A DNA stretch of 64,000 nt from Oxyruncus cristatus (taxonomy: Eukaryota; Chordata; Aves; Passeriformes; Cotingidae), in contig VXAY01004089.1 in NCBI GenBank assembly GCA_013399855.1, positions 376,365 through 440,364 on the forward strand, in the 5' to 3' direction. Below the pieces are notes generated by a model. It was not told the origin of the DNA. It saw nothing but the letters and a program-made list of their open reading frames with translations, and made no database searches. A program made the position numbers and the translations under genes. Positions 46,539 to 57,088 of the stretch are shown here, piece after piece (positions within the stretch are counted from its first letter, which is position 1; every line of letters begins with the position of its first letter).

Positions 46539-46867
46539 GCTCTGTCGCTGTCGCTGTGTTTGCTGCCGTGTTAAGTTGTCGTCTTCTCCCGACGTGGAAA
46601 AATTTCTAAGAGCTCAAAGGGGCTGGGATGACATTGTTCCTGCTGACCTGCACTGCTGGTTGGAGTGCAGGGATGGGGGTTTATGTAACTGGCTGTGTGT
46701 GGTCACTGTCCAACTCTCCTCTGCACCACAACCTGCAGGCAAACACCACGGTGTCTCTGCCACAGGGCAGAAACCTCCAACTGAAATGAGGTGAAAAAGT
46801 GCCTTAATCATGTTGTGATTCATTGAGAACATCTCGGGATCACTGCCAGGCTCGTGGCTCCCTATTG

Positions 46868-46948
46868 TCACGGAATCATAGAAAGGTTTGGGATGGAGGG
46901 GACGTTAAGGACCACCTAGTCCCAACCCCCTGCCATGGGCAGGGATGA
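46868..46948 (-). mobile_element. CR1 LINE 3' terminus, antisense
   Basis: cacggaatcatagaaaggtt, gggatggaggggacgttaag and ccaaccccctgccatgggca. Shorter than the other antisense copies. Confidence 0.9.
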
Positions 46949-49487
46949 GTCAACAACCTGTGCCTGCAGCCTTGGAGAAACAAAATCTCCAGCCAGACTT
47001 GGCATCGTATTTCAAAGTAGCTTCACTATTAGGTGAAATTTAAAATACAAAGGTAGCAGCAAGCAGCTTGCTCTGCCTGAGCTGCTGGGCAGGGGCTGCA
47101 GCAGCTCTCAATGTTTCACCCAGCCCAGACCGACAGACCTTGGTTCATGTTCATATTCGGGGCTGCAGAAGCATCTTTCCTCCTCTGGTCGCAGCCAGAG
47201 CCATGCTGACCCCGGAGCAGAGTCCCTGCAGGAGCACTGGCAAGGGCTTCTCCATCACCAGCCTGTGCTTTGCCAGGCCCCAGAACCCCTCAGTGCCTCT
47301 GCAGGGACCTGACCTGGGCTGGGGAAAGCATTTTTTTGCTTTTTGGAGGTTTCCATCCTGCTCACTGCAGTGAGCATCCTGTGTGCCATCCTGCCCCTGG
47401 AAGGTCCTGGGCACAGAGACAGACCGTCCAGGGCAATGAAATAAATGTGTGTTTGTGCAGGAGCCACGGCACAGCTCCTGGGCTGGGGCTGCCCCAGAGC
47501 ATCCTGCTTGCAAACAGAGTCTGTTTGGCTCTTTATTTTGTAAGGTCCTTGTTTGGCTCTTTATTTGGCCCCTGGGGTGGATGCAGCAGCTCCAGGGATG
47601 GGGCTGGGGGGAGGATCACAAGCATGTGTGTTACACCAGATTTGCTTGATGAAGCATTTTGAGCAAGTTATTTAATGAGCAGTTGCTGTCTTCCTCAGGG
47701 GAAGGCACAGGGGCATCTTGGCACAGCAGTTTGGTGGCACTGAGGCATCACAGGAGCCCGGTCACAGGCTCAGGGCCCCGTCCCCGTCCTCTGCCAGGGC
47801 TCTCACGTACCTCCTCCGCTATAAGCTCAGGATTTTCATGACACAAAATTATGTTACTCCACCGTTTTAGTCTAGAAGTGATTATCTTGCTCAGGGAAAT
47901 GAAATAAATCCCATATTTAAATACATATTTCTTTGGCAGAGACCGTAACCCCTCCAAAGTTAAGCGGCTTGAGTTAATATGTTCCGTGGGATGTGCCAGC
48001 ACAGAACGTGACTGTCCCTTTCTGTCCCCTCCCTGGCTCTCCCCTGGCACCCCAGGGCATGGGCAGCTGTGGGGACAATGACCAGGGCCTGGGTGGCAGT
48101 GACCTGGGCATGTCCCCAGGACCAAGTCACAGCATGTGCAGAGCGGGCTGCAGTGGGAACTCTGCAGACACATATAGAATGGGAGGGAAAAATATATCTT
48201 GAAATATCTGTGACATATTTCCAGCAAGAGTAGGTGAGACATCAGAGAGGGAAATATTCCCGGGTTTGTCAGTCCTGCTTTGGGCTCTGAAACATGAAGC
48301 TGGGCTCCAAAAGCCAAGTGGATGAAGAGCCCTGTGGGTGCCACCAGCAGTGCTCCAGCTGCATCCCCCAGTCCCAGGGAGACCTGGGGCAAGTCCTGGA
48401 CATGGGGGGCAGTATCAGGGACCCCATGGCTCGTACCCCAACGCCTGTTAAATACTCTGCCGTGTATTGAACAGTGTTTGTTGATCTGTAATACTGGTGC
48501 ACTGATGAGGGGTCTGGAGACTCTCCAAGGGGTCCTGCTCCCCCAACACCCCTGCCTGAGGGTGACTCCAAGGAGACCACTCACAGCTGTTAATCATCTT
48601 TTGGAATATATGATACAGTAACTTTCTTTGTCCTGATTTAATGCTTTCCTTCCTCAAAGGAATGCACTGGGTACCTGTTAATGAGCCATCAGATAAAGGA
48701 GCTGCAGAGATGTCAGGAGCTGTTCGCCCTGTCACGGGGTGGTGGGTGGCCTTGGCTGGCTGCCAGCTGCCCACCAGCCTCTCACACTCCCCCTCCTCAG
48801 CAGGAGTGACGGGGGAGAGGAGGGGAGGGAACCATGGTGTGCCCCTGCTGTAGGACAGGGAATCAAAGCTTTGTCACCCTGAGCCCAAAACAGGTCGTTG
48901 TCACCCCAGGAGCACCCCCAGCTTCTCTCTGCCACTGCCACTGCTCCACCTTTGGGTGCCTGGGCAGGAGAAGCCTGGCAGGTTATGGGGGGTGGGGGGC
49001 TCCAGCCTCGGAGCTGCTGCCAGCCCAAGGGGACAGGGTTCTGGGGGCTGGCAGTGAGGGGGAGGTGGGCACCAGGAGCTCCGGAGGTGCCCTCTCACCG
49101 CACCCCCCGGCAGTCTGGGGCAGATTTAGGGAGGGGGTATTCTGTGGACCATTTCCCGTGGCCTGTGCACGGTGGGGAAGGGACCACGGGTGACCCTGAC
49201 CTGCCCACTCGGGGCTGCCCCCCACACTCACCCCACGGCTACCCTCTCCTGTGGGGCTGCACCCACTGCCTGTCCCCCCACTCCCCTCTTGTCCCCAGGG
49301 CTGCTCTGCAGGTGGCAGTGACAGACGGGGGTCCCCAGCCCTGGTCACCCTCCCGCCGCGCCGGGGAGCAGCTCCGCAGCCCGGGGGTCCCCAGCTGCCC
49401 TCGGTGCCCAAAGCCAGCGCCCCAGGAGAGGTGCCACAGTGGGCACTGCTGGCACACCGGGCTCTGACCGCAGCCCGGCCGCAGCGA

Positions 49488-49570
49488 GAGATGGGGATGG
49501 TTTGCTGAGGGATGGGGATGGTTTGCTGAGGGATAGGGATCATTTCCTGATGGATGGGGATGGTTTTGCT
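49488..49570. repeat. 21-bp tandem repeat, four units
   Basis: Units at 49488, 49509, 49530 and 49551 share gatggggatggtttgctga. The third is diverged. A local expansion 0.9 kb before the Kv-beta-1.1 start codon. Confidence 0.9.
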
Positions 49571-49619
49571 TCAAAGCCTGTGCGCTGCGGCTTATTCCAC
49601 TGGCGGTGCTGGGGGAGCA

Positions 49620-50451
49620 GGGATTAACCCTGGCCCTGCTGCGAGCCGGGGGCTGCGGGTGGCGGCTCCGGGTGCCAGGAGCGCGGGATTAACGTGTTAA
49701 CTCCCTCACACACTGGAGCAGAGCGATCTTTCTCCCCCTCCCCGTTATTTTTTTCCTTTCCCCCATAATTAACCCGTTCTACGCCCCTGCTATAGAAGTG
49801 CTCTTCTTGCTCAGCGGTGCCGGCAGCGATCTTTGCGGGCGGATCTGCCTGAATCGCCTTCCTTCCCTCTGACACAAAGGAGGCCCGTCGCTGCCATCCT
49901 TCCATCCTTCCCGCAGGCTGCTGGCGGGGCGATCCCGGGGCCGCTGCCAGCGCGGGCTCCATGGGTGGGAGGTAGCGGGGAAGGACGCCGATGGATGCTG
50001 CCGGTCCCTAGGGACGGCCGGCGCTGCCTGCTCAGCACTCGGCGGTCCGGCGGCCGGAGCCAGCGCTTGCGGAATGCCCGCAGTGATTTAAAACCAGCGG
50101 CCAGGAGCCTGCAGCGAGACACAGCGGCTGCGGAGCGCTCGGCATGAGGGAGCAGCGCTCCGGGAGCACCTGACTGCATGGATGCTTCTGGCTGAGCGGC
50201 GGCCAACCTCGCCAGGGAGAGCCCGGAGCCAGCCCAGCCCTGCCCGTGCGGCTGCTCTGCCAACTTCGGCGGTTCTCTGCCGCCGGTGCCGAGGGAACCA
50301 GCCCGGCTCTCCCGGACAGAGAGTCCCGCTGCCCCGGCGCTTCGGCGAGCCCAAGGCCGGGGGTCTCTCGGTGGCGCTCGGACCCCCCCGCGCCGGCGGG
50401 GCATCCTCAGCCCGCGACCCGGCCCGGGACTGACGGGGCACCGCGGGCGCG
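49620..50451 (+). promoter_or_regulatory. KCNAB1: CpG-rich promoter / 5' UTR of KCNAB1 (Kv-beta-1.1)
   Basis: A long CpG-rich stretch (cggcggtccggcggccggag, ccccggcgcttcggcgagcc) ending at the Kv-beta-1.1 start codon. It contains upstream ATGs (for example near 50144 and 50178) that could repress translation if the transcript starts before them. No clear TATA box. The long minus-strand frame 49811-50404 is a CpG-island shadow. Confidence 0.65.
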
Positions 50452-50672
50452 ATGCAAGTGTCCATCGCCTGCACGGACCACAACTTGAAGAGTCGAAATG
50501 GTGAAGACAGACTCATCAGCAAGCAGAACACCACGACCCCGAATGTAGTGAATGCAGCCCGGGCAAAATTTCGGACGGTGGCAATTATCGCCCGCAGTTT
50601 GGGGACATTTACCCCGCAGCACCACATTTCATTAAAAGAATCCACCGCAAAGCAAACGGGCATGAAATATAG
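50452..50672 (+). CDS. KCNAB1: KCNAB1 first exon, Kv-beta-1.1 type
   Basis: Encodes 73 residues plus two bases of an arginine: MQVSIACTDHNLKSRNGEDR, LISKQNTTTPNVVNAARAKF, RTVAIIARSLGTFTPQHHIS, LKESTAKQTGMKY. This is almost identical to human Kv-beta-1.1. Cys7, which makes N-type inactivation redox-sensitive in the mammalian protein, is conserved, as is the basic stretch that follows. The donor is AATATAG|gtatgg. Far better conserved than the Kv-beta-1.3-type exon, which suggests stronger constraint on this N terminus. Confidence 0.98.
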
Positions 50673-52999
50673 GTATGGGCACGGTCTCGGTCTTTGTTCC
50701 CTTGCAGTGTAATAGCTCTTTACTTCGCCTGCCTGGGTACACCTGGGTTTGCAGAGGAGATTTCTCCTCAGGTTATTAATTGATTTTTAAACTTGGGCAT
50801 AACTGAATAGCTTTTGGGTATTGATGCTTTTGCTGGCATTTGTGATTTTATACAAAAAAACCCGAAACACTTGCCTGGGTAGATTGCATACAACGTTGTG
50901 AATGAGTGACAGTGGTGGTAAGATGGTTTCTCTTAAGTGCTCAGTATAACTACTATCAGTGCTAATGAGCAGAAAAATCAATTAGCGAGGCTTGTTTGGT
51001 GATGGACAGGGAAAGTTGGTTTGCAGTATGTTTTGTGGAGCAGAGGCGTGTGCCTTGGGTACCATTCCATCGTGGGGGTGGCTCACTGACTTCTCACCTG
51101 GTTCACTTGGGGAAGATGAGATCAAAGCCAATTTTAGGCGAACGCAGAAACCAAAATCTTGGGCACTTTTATGGAATGCCTCCTGCATGTCGCAGGTTTT
51201 TATTCCTCCTAACCGAGGCAGGAAAAATAAGGAATGGCTGAGTTCAGTCTGAAGTGCTCAGTGTGGGCAGCCTTGGTCTGGAAATGGGAAGGATTTGTGT
51301 GCCTTTGGTGCTGGTCTTTGCCTGGTCAGGGTGTCCCTTTTGGACGCTAATGGGTGATGTTCCGACCGGAGAGGGACACAGCCTGGGATGCTCTGTACCC
51401 CGTGCCTGAGGCAGAGCTGCTGCTGACAGAGGCAGCTGGCACGAGGGGGGTTCCACGGGCAGGGTGAGGGGCACAGGGCTCTGGGCAGCTCCAGCCGTGC
51501 TGGTCCCCAGCCCCTTGGATAACATCCAGGGCTCCTGTGCCACCAGACCTGCTCCAGGGGAGCAGCACGGAGTGTGGGTGCAGCCTTGTGTTAATGCTGG
51601 TTTTAGGGTCCTGGGACGGATGCAAAGCCACACTGGCTTCAGCACCCACACATGGATCCAGGCGTGGTGCAGCCAGCACAGGGCTTGGCTTGGAAAGCAT
51701 TTTCCTGCAGCCTGGAAAATGTCAATATTAACTCTCCAGGAACGGCACAGATTGGAGGGAGGGCGAATGGGATGCTCAGATGTAATTTTCTGTGAGTTGC
51801 TAGAATGGTTGATAAATGGCAGGGAGGCTTTGCCTGAGTGGAAGCCCAGCCTTTCCAGCTGCTTGCTCTGTCCTTCGGCCATGACCAACTTTCAGCAGGA
51901 GCGTTGCACGCTCCCGGCACCGTGTTGGCAGCAGAAGTCTGTAGTGAGCCTGCAGCGAGGGCAGAAATGATGATTAATAAGTATCTCCTGGAGGCAGGTC
52001 CCAGCTGGGGGTGGCATGGCAGGGGCAGTGTCCAGGGGGATCGTGGGTGCTGTGGTCTGGCCTGTAGGGAGGGCAGTGTTTGGGGAATGGCAGCGGGTCT
52101 TGCCTGAAAACAGGCAAGTCTCAAAATCCATGGAACTTGTCCTTCAATTAGCCTCCCGGGGGAGCAGTGGATCCAGGAGCTCCTGGGACCCCTCACCCCT
52201 CCTGCAGCCCTGTTCCTGCCTCAGTTCCCCCATTAGCTCATCTGTGGGATGTGTGTCTTTGATGGTGTCATTCAGAGGCACGATCTGCTACCAAGTCATG
52301 CCTTCAGCTCCCTGGGAGTATGGACCCCGTGTGCTAATTGCCAGCAGTTTTCCTGCTGATTTCCCCTGGGCTCCCGGTGCTATCAGTGCACCAACATGCC
52401 GGGTAATTGCAATCTCTTGCTCCTGCAGCCTCCAAAGTTGGGCCTTTGTGAGTCCTTTCTGCCTAATTCCTAGATAAGGTTTGGATAGTGAGGGTGGATT
52501 GTCTCGCTGGATTTAGCACAGCCCTGGCACTCCCCTGGCTCCAGATGCCCCAGACCTGGCAATTGCACCAGCAATAGCAGCTCGTTGGTGACAAGGCTGA
52601 GGTTTTATCTTTATGACTAATCCCTGTTTCTGTGCCCAAATCTCTCCATATCCAGAGCCGGTTTCTCCCCCATGGGGAGCAGCTCAGGGGAATTTGGAGG
52701 AAGAGCTGAGTAACCCTCAGGCTCAGCTGCGACACCGCTGAGTCGCGACAACCTTTGGTTGGGGAAGACACCTTCACTGGGGGATGGAGCCGGTATTTCA
52801 TGTTCATCTTGGGGCTGCTTCCTCGGTCGCAGGGAAACCCAGCACTGGGAGAAGCCAAAGGCTTTTCCCAACGGCTGCGACAATAATCCTGCAAAGTCCT
52901 CATCTCTCTCACATCGGACGCTGAAGTCCTTCCCAATTCATTTTCTGCTTGAATTGTGTCCTTGATGCTGAGCTCTGCAGCGTGAGCTGCTCCAACTGC

Positions 53000-53560
53000 C
53001 ACGGCAGCTCTGCTGCCCCTCGGTCCGCGCCACAAATGCTCCGGCCACCCGCTCGGGCCCCGGGCGGTGCTGCCGCCCCCGCGCCAGGGCTGCCCCGCGG
53101 CTCCCGCCCCGCTCCCGGGATGCTCCCGGCCCCGGGTGCCTCCCCCGGCTGCCAGGCGCTCCCGGTGGGATTATGTAAAAGGGAGAGACAGCGACTACGC
53201 CTGTGACACGGGTGGGGGCGGGAGAGGAGCCCGCTCGGGGGCTTTTCACCAAGTGACATGTTTCTGGCCGAGCTCCAGCTCAGGGACCGAACTGGAATGC
53301 GAAAGGCAGAACTTTGCGGGAATCAGCCCGTTCGCAGGGGAACATCTGCAAACGCGAGGACTCAGGTGCGTCCCCGCGGCGCTCACCTGAGCGAACCTCG
53401 GCTTTGCCCTGGCAAAAGGAGCTTCACATTTTGCGTCTTCCCTGCCGGGTTGCGGCATCAGCCGGGCAGGAGCTCCCAGACATCCCCTCTGCTGTCCCCG
53501 CCGGGCACAGCCTCAGCTGCCTCCTCCTGCCCAAGGCGAGCGGTGAGGGGGCTGCTCTCT
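53000..53560. promoter_or_regulatory. CpG-rich block inside KCNAB1 intron, unassigned
   Basis: CpG-dense sequence (ccacccgctcgggccccggg, gctgccccgcggctcccgcc) 2.4 kb after the Kv-beta-1.1 exon. No recognised protein in any frame. It could be an extra alternative promoter or untranslated exon, or a non-coding RNA promoter. Confidence 0.4.
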
Positions 53561-53969
53561 TTTATCCTTTTTAATGCTCCAGTGCAGCCCCACTGGGGAG
53601 CCTGCCCAGATGCTCGGGGAGAATATTTGGGATCACTTCAAGCCTTTCTTTGAAAATGCTGTAGTTACAGCACTTGGCTTGGAAAATTGCAATCTGCTGC
53701 ACCACTGCTGGAAACAAAGGATGTGGCTTGGCTTCCCTGCCGTGTACAGCAGGCAGGAGGGACGGCCAGGCTGGGCCTCCACCTGCTTTGGACCATGGAG
53801 AGGTTACAGCCTGGCTTCTTCTCACTCCTAACTTGCCATATTTTCTTTAAAATTATTTTCGGTAAAGTGCATCCAGCCCCAATCCTGGTGTTGGGGACAG
53901 TTTGGGATGTGCTGTGGTTGCCACAGGGAACCTCTCGGCCCAGGACTGTCACCAGCCTTCCTGTCCTCA

Positions 53970-54208
53970 TACTTAGATTAGATGTTGGGAAGAAGTTTTT
54001 TACAACGAGGGTGGGGAGGCCCTGGCACAGGTTGCCCAGGGAAGTTGTGGCTGCCCCATCCCTGGAAGTGTCCAAGGCCAGGTTGGACGGGGCTTGGAGC
54101 AACGTGGGCTAGTGGAAGGTGTCCCTGCCCATGGCAGGAGTGGGACTCAGTGGTCTTTAAGGTCCTTTCCAACCCAAACCACTCTAGAATTCCATGCTTC
54201 TATGATTC
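53970..54208 (+). mobile_element. CR1 LINE 3' end
   Basis: Sense copy with all landmarks: cttagattagatgttgggaa, gggtggggaggccctggcac, ccatccctggaagtgtccaa, ctagtggaaggtgtccctgc, ttccaacccaaaccactct and tgcttctatgatt. Confidence 0.96.
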
Positions 54209-54857
54209 CAGCCCCTTCCCATCACACGTGCAGCAGGGCAGAGCCTGCTTTGTTCCCAGGACGTGCTGGGAGCTCGGCCGTGCCGGGCTCTCTCCCTGCA
54301 GTGCCGATTTGGGGCCGTCAGCAGTTCAGAAATAGCCCTTTAGTGAGCCCTGCCCGCGCATGGGCACGAGGGACCCAATTTACTGAGCACAACTATCTAT
54401 TTGTGTTCATACATAATAGATGGAGCAGCTTTGACCATTAACTCCAGTGAGCCTAAACAAAAAATTTTATCTGCAAAGGCAAATTGGTGCAGTGAACAGT
54501 CAGTGGAGCCTGGACAGGGAGTGGAGAGGCCAGGAACTGCCCCCAGAGGGGAAACCCATCCCTCCCATCCCATGGGGCCAGGATCTTCCCTCATTTGAGG
54601 AGCGGTGCTAATGTTGGTAATCTAAGATCTGAAAAACTAGTGAACAAGGAGGGAAGGGAGGGAAGAAAACAGTTATTTTCCTTCCCAGCATTGTTTTCAA
54701 ATTGAGGGGGGAGCTGAGCATTTGAGGATGGTGAAGGAACAAGAAGGAATCTGCGGAACTAAAGCTACTGACATTGGATTACTTAAAGGTGATCTGGGAA
54801 GACAAACCTTGAGAAGCAAAGTTTGCTTTCTTCCTCATCCCCTGCGAAAGTGGGCAG

Positions 54858-54970
54858 GTTTAGATTAGAGTTTAGGAGGAAATTCTTCCCTGAGAGGGTG
54901 GGGAGGCCCTGGCACAGGTTGTCCCAGGGAAGCTGTGGCTGCCCCATCTCAGGAAGGTTCCAAGGGCAGG
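54858..54970 (+). mobile_element. CR1 LINE fragment, 3' end missing
   Basis: Sense: gtttagattagagtttagga, gggtggggaggccctggcac, ggaagctgtggctgcccca. It stops after ggttccaagggcagg without the usual terminus. Confidence 0.9.
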
Positions 54971-55659
54971 AGCAGTGTGCGTCTCAGATTGCGGGTGCCG
55001 CACTTAGAGAGAACCCAGCCCAGGGTATCCCGAGCTCAGCCCAGGGCATCCTCCTCCATCCTTTCCTCACTGGGGATTTTTCTGGCGCTCTGCCTGGGTG
55101 CAGCTGCTTGACAGGACCTTGCACATCCCCGGTGGCACCGAGGCGGTGCCGTGGCCACATTCCAGAGGGGGTCGTTTCATCCTGCTGGCTAAAATCCCAT
55201 CAGCTGTTTGAGGCATTTCTCTCTTTGTGCTGAGATTGTGGGTTATTGTCAAAGCACATTAATAGGGAGCTGTTCATGCATCACAGCACAGTGGTGGGCG
55301 TGCTGCTCCCAGGGATCTGTGGGGATGGCTCTCCCCTCCCTCCTGGAAAGGCAGCCATGGACTCGCCCTACCAGGGTCAGAGCAGCGCTCCATGGGCTCT
55401 ATGCACCACTTACAGAGGTTAAAATGCACTCTAAAAATACCACAGCACAAAGAAGGCCACATCTCAACATTCTGCCTAAATGCAAACATAATTAAGGTGT
55501 GTAATAATTATAGAACTCTCAACCCTCTGGTAAACTCAAACCTTCCCGTGTTGGGGGCTGTCAGGACCCAGCCCAGTGGGGATCCACACTCTGGAGCACA
55601 TTCCCTCCCAGGAGCAGTGGGTGGGGAGAAGAGATGACCTGCTCCTGGGAAACATGGCT

Positions 55660-55902
55660 TTAAAAGGACAGAGGGCAGGCTTAGATGGGAAATTGGGAAG
55701 CAATTCTTGGCTGTGAGGCCCTGGCACAGGCTGCTCAGAGAAGCTGTGGCTGCCCCTGGATCCCTGGAAGCGTCCAAGGCCAGGTTGGACAGGGCTTGGA
55801 GCAACCTGGGCTAGTGGAAGGTGTCCCTGCCCAAGGCAGGGAGTGGAACAAGATGGTCCTTGAGGTCCCTTCCAAACCTGTGATGATCCTGTGATTCCAT
55901 GG
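55660..55902 (+). mobile_element. CR1 LINE 3' end
   Basis: Sense: ggcttagatgggaaattggg, aagctgtggctgcccctgga, gtccaaggccaggttggaca, gctagtggaaggtgtccctg and gatgatcctgtgattcca. Confidence 0.95.
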
Positions 55903-56414
55903 AACATCCTGAGCTATTGCCCTTCCCTAGAGAGGCCCCTGGCATAGCTGCCAGGTGGTCACAGAGGAGGAGGAGAAGGAATCGCTGCCTGGGGGGGACA
56001 GAGCCCTGCAAGGCCCCAGAGCCGTGTCTGAGGTGTGTGACCACCATCAGACTCTTCACCTTACCCTCTGCCCGTGGTTCCTTCCACTCCTTTGAACACC
56101 CCCGGGTCCCCCAGGGGCTGGGAGCAAAAACTGCCATGCCTTTATTGAAGTGCAAATTCCCTCCGTGGAACTGGGATGTTCTTGGTGCTGGCATGGCCCT
56201 GCAGAGCACGCGGTGTCCTGACCTGTGCCACGGATGTGGGCTTGGAGGAGGGAAAACCACCTCCCAACCTTCTGGGAAATGCGCACAGGTCACTTTGGGC
56301 TGCAAAGTCCCTCTGGGAATAGAAGGTAAATCTCTTGTGCTTTCCAAGGGCTGTAAGTGGAAGGTATTTCCTAGCAGCATTCCAGGAGTTGTGTCTTCTT
56401 TTCCCTCGCTTTCC

Positions 56415-56650
56415 TTTTTCCAAGCATTAACCACAATCTCACATATTTAGGAATCTGTGGTTTATTTAAGCCTTGCTGCAATTATGAGCAGTTTTAAACT
56501 CTCACATGCAAATGGCACAATTATTTTGATATCAAAGTTCCATATTATTTCAGTAGCTCTCCACATCAGGTCGACTTTTGTGGCTCATCGTCTGATCTTC
56601 ATTTTCTTGCTGCAAATTAAGATTAATCCAGTGAACAGAATGGATTTACG
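56415..56650. promoter_or_regulatory. Candidate conserved non-coding enhancer
   Basis: AT-rich block in a GC-rich neighbourhood with a cluster of distinct factor sites: aaccaca (RUNX) near 56430, octamer ATGCAAAT (POU) 56506-56513, ATCAAAG (TCF/LEF) 56531-56537, and gattaatcc (bicoid class) about 56621-56629. No repeat family matches. Enhancer role is inference. Confidence 0.35.
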
Positions 56651-56942
56651 CTGAATTCACAATGCTTTTCCCCCCAGGAACCGTAGCTGATAATGGCTAC
56701 AAAGGAGGCAGGAATAACTCAAAGGGGGAGGAAAAGGAGCCACTTGAGTGAACAGAATCTGCTGATTTGTGCTGTTTCAGACTCCCAGTGGCTCCCCAGG
56801 AGTTTGTAGCTGGGAGATGAGGCCAGGCCTTGGTGGGGTCTGAGTTTGTCTCGTCCTGTCACGTTGATGCAAAAGCCATGTTTGACATTGCAGTGCTAAA
56901 CAGGCTTTAGGTTTGAATACACATTTATTTACCACCTAAACT

Positions 56943-56952
56943 CTAAAAATAG
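56943..56952. promoter_or_regulatory. Consensus MEF2 site
   Basis: CTAAAAATAG fits the MEF2 consensus exactly. A near match, ctaaaaatac, lies at about 55431. MEF2 sites are common in muscle and neuronal genes, which fits KCNAB1 expression, but binding is not shown. Confidence 0.35.
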
Positions 56953-57024
56953 GGCAGTGCAAGGGACTTGGCAGGGGTGCACTCCTCCCTGGCTATCACC
57001 TCTTTGGCACATGGCAGTGCTGGG

Positions 57025-57088
57025 TTAGCACTTGGACTCGGTCATCTTCCAGGTCTTTCCAGCTGAAACAATTCCATGATTCTCTGAT
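57025..57088 (+). mobile_element. CR1 LINE 3' tail
   Basis: gttagcacttggactcggtc, tcttccaggtctttccagct and attccatgattctctgat: a diverged terminal piece. Confidence 0.8.

Larger units (their letters stand above)
35557..49600 (+). other. KCNAB1: KCNAB1 intron, 35.6-49.6 kb
   Basis: About 14 kb without a recognised exon. It holds seven CR1 fragments, paired hairpins at 37516-37565, a polypyrimidine tract at 38579, a 56-bp duplication (38656 and 40457), AT-rich constrained-looking blocks near 43750-43960, 45180-45580 and 47800-47990, and a 21-bp tandem repeat at 49488. Long open frames on the minus strand (45508-46182, 47748-48584) have no recognisable protein features and are probably chance. 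Confidence 0.8.

Noticed and set aside
47748..48584. 278-codon minus-strand open frame
   Set aside because: The longest frame in the window, but it has no recognisable domain, no codon or splice support, and crosses low-complexity sequence. It is most likely chance within a GC-rich intron.
49811..50404. 197-codon minus-strand frame upstream of Kv-beta-1.1
   Set aside because: It lies in CpG-rich 5' UTR/promoter sequence, where long chance frames are common because stop codons are AT-rich.
53067..53390. Possible fourth KCNAB1 coding first exon in the 53-kb CpG block
   Set aside because: The frame is proline- and arginine-rich with no similarity to any Kv-beta N terminus that I know. Kept only as a promoter-like region.
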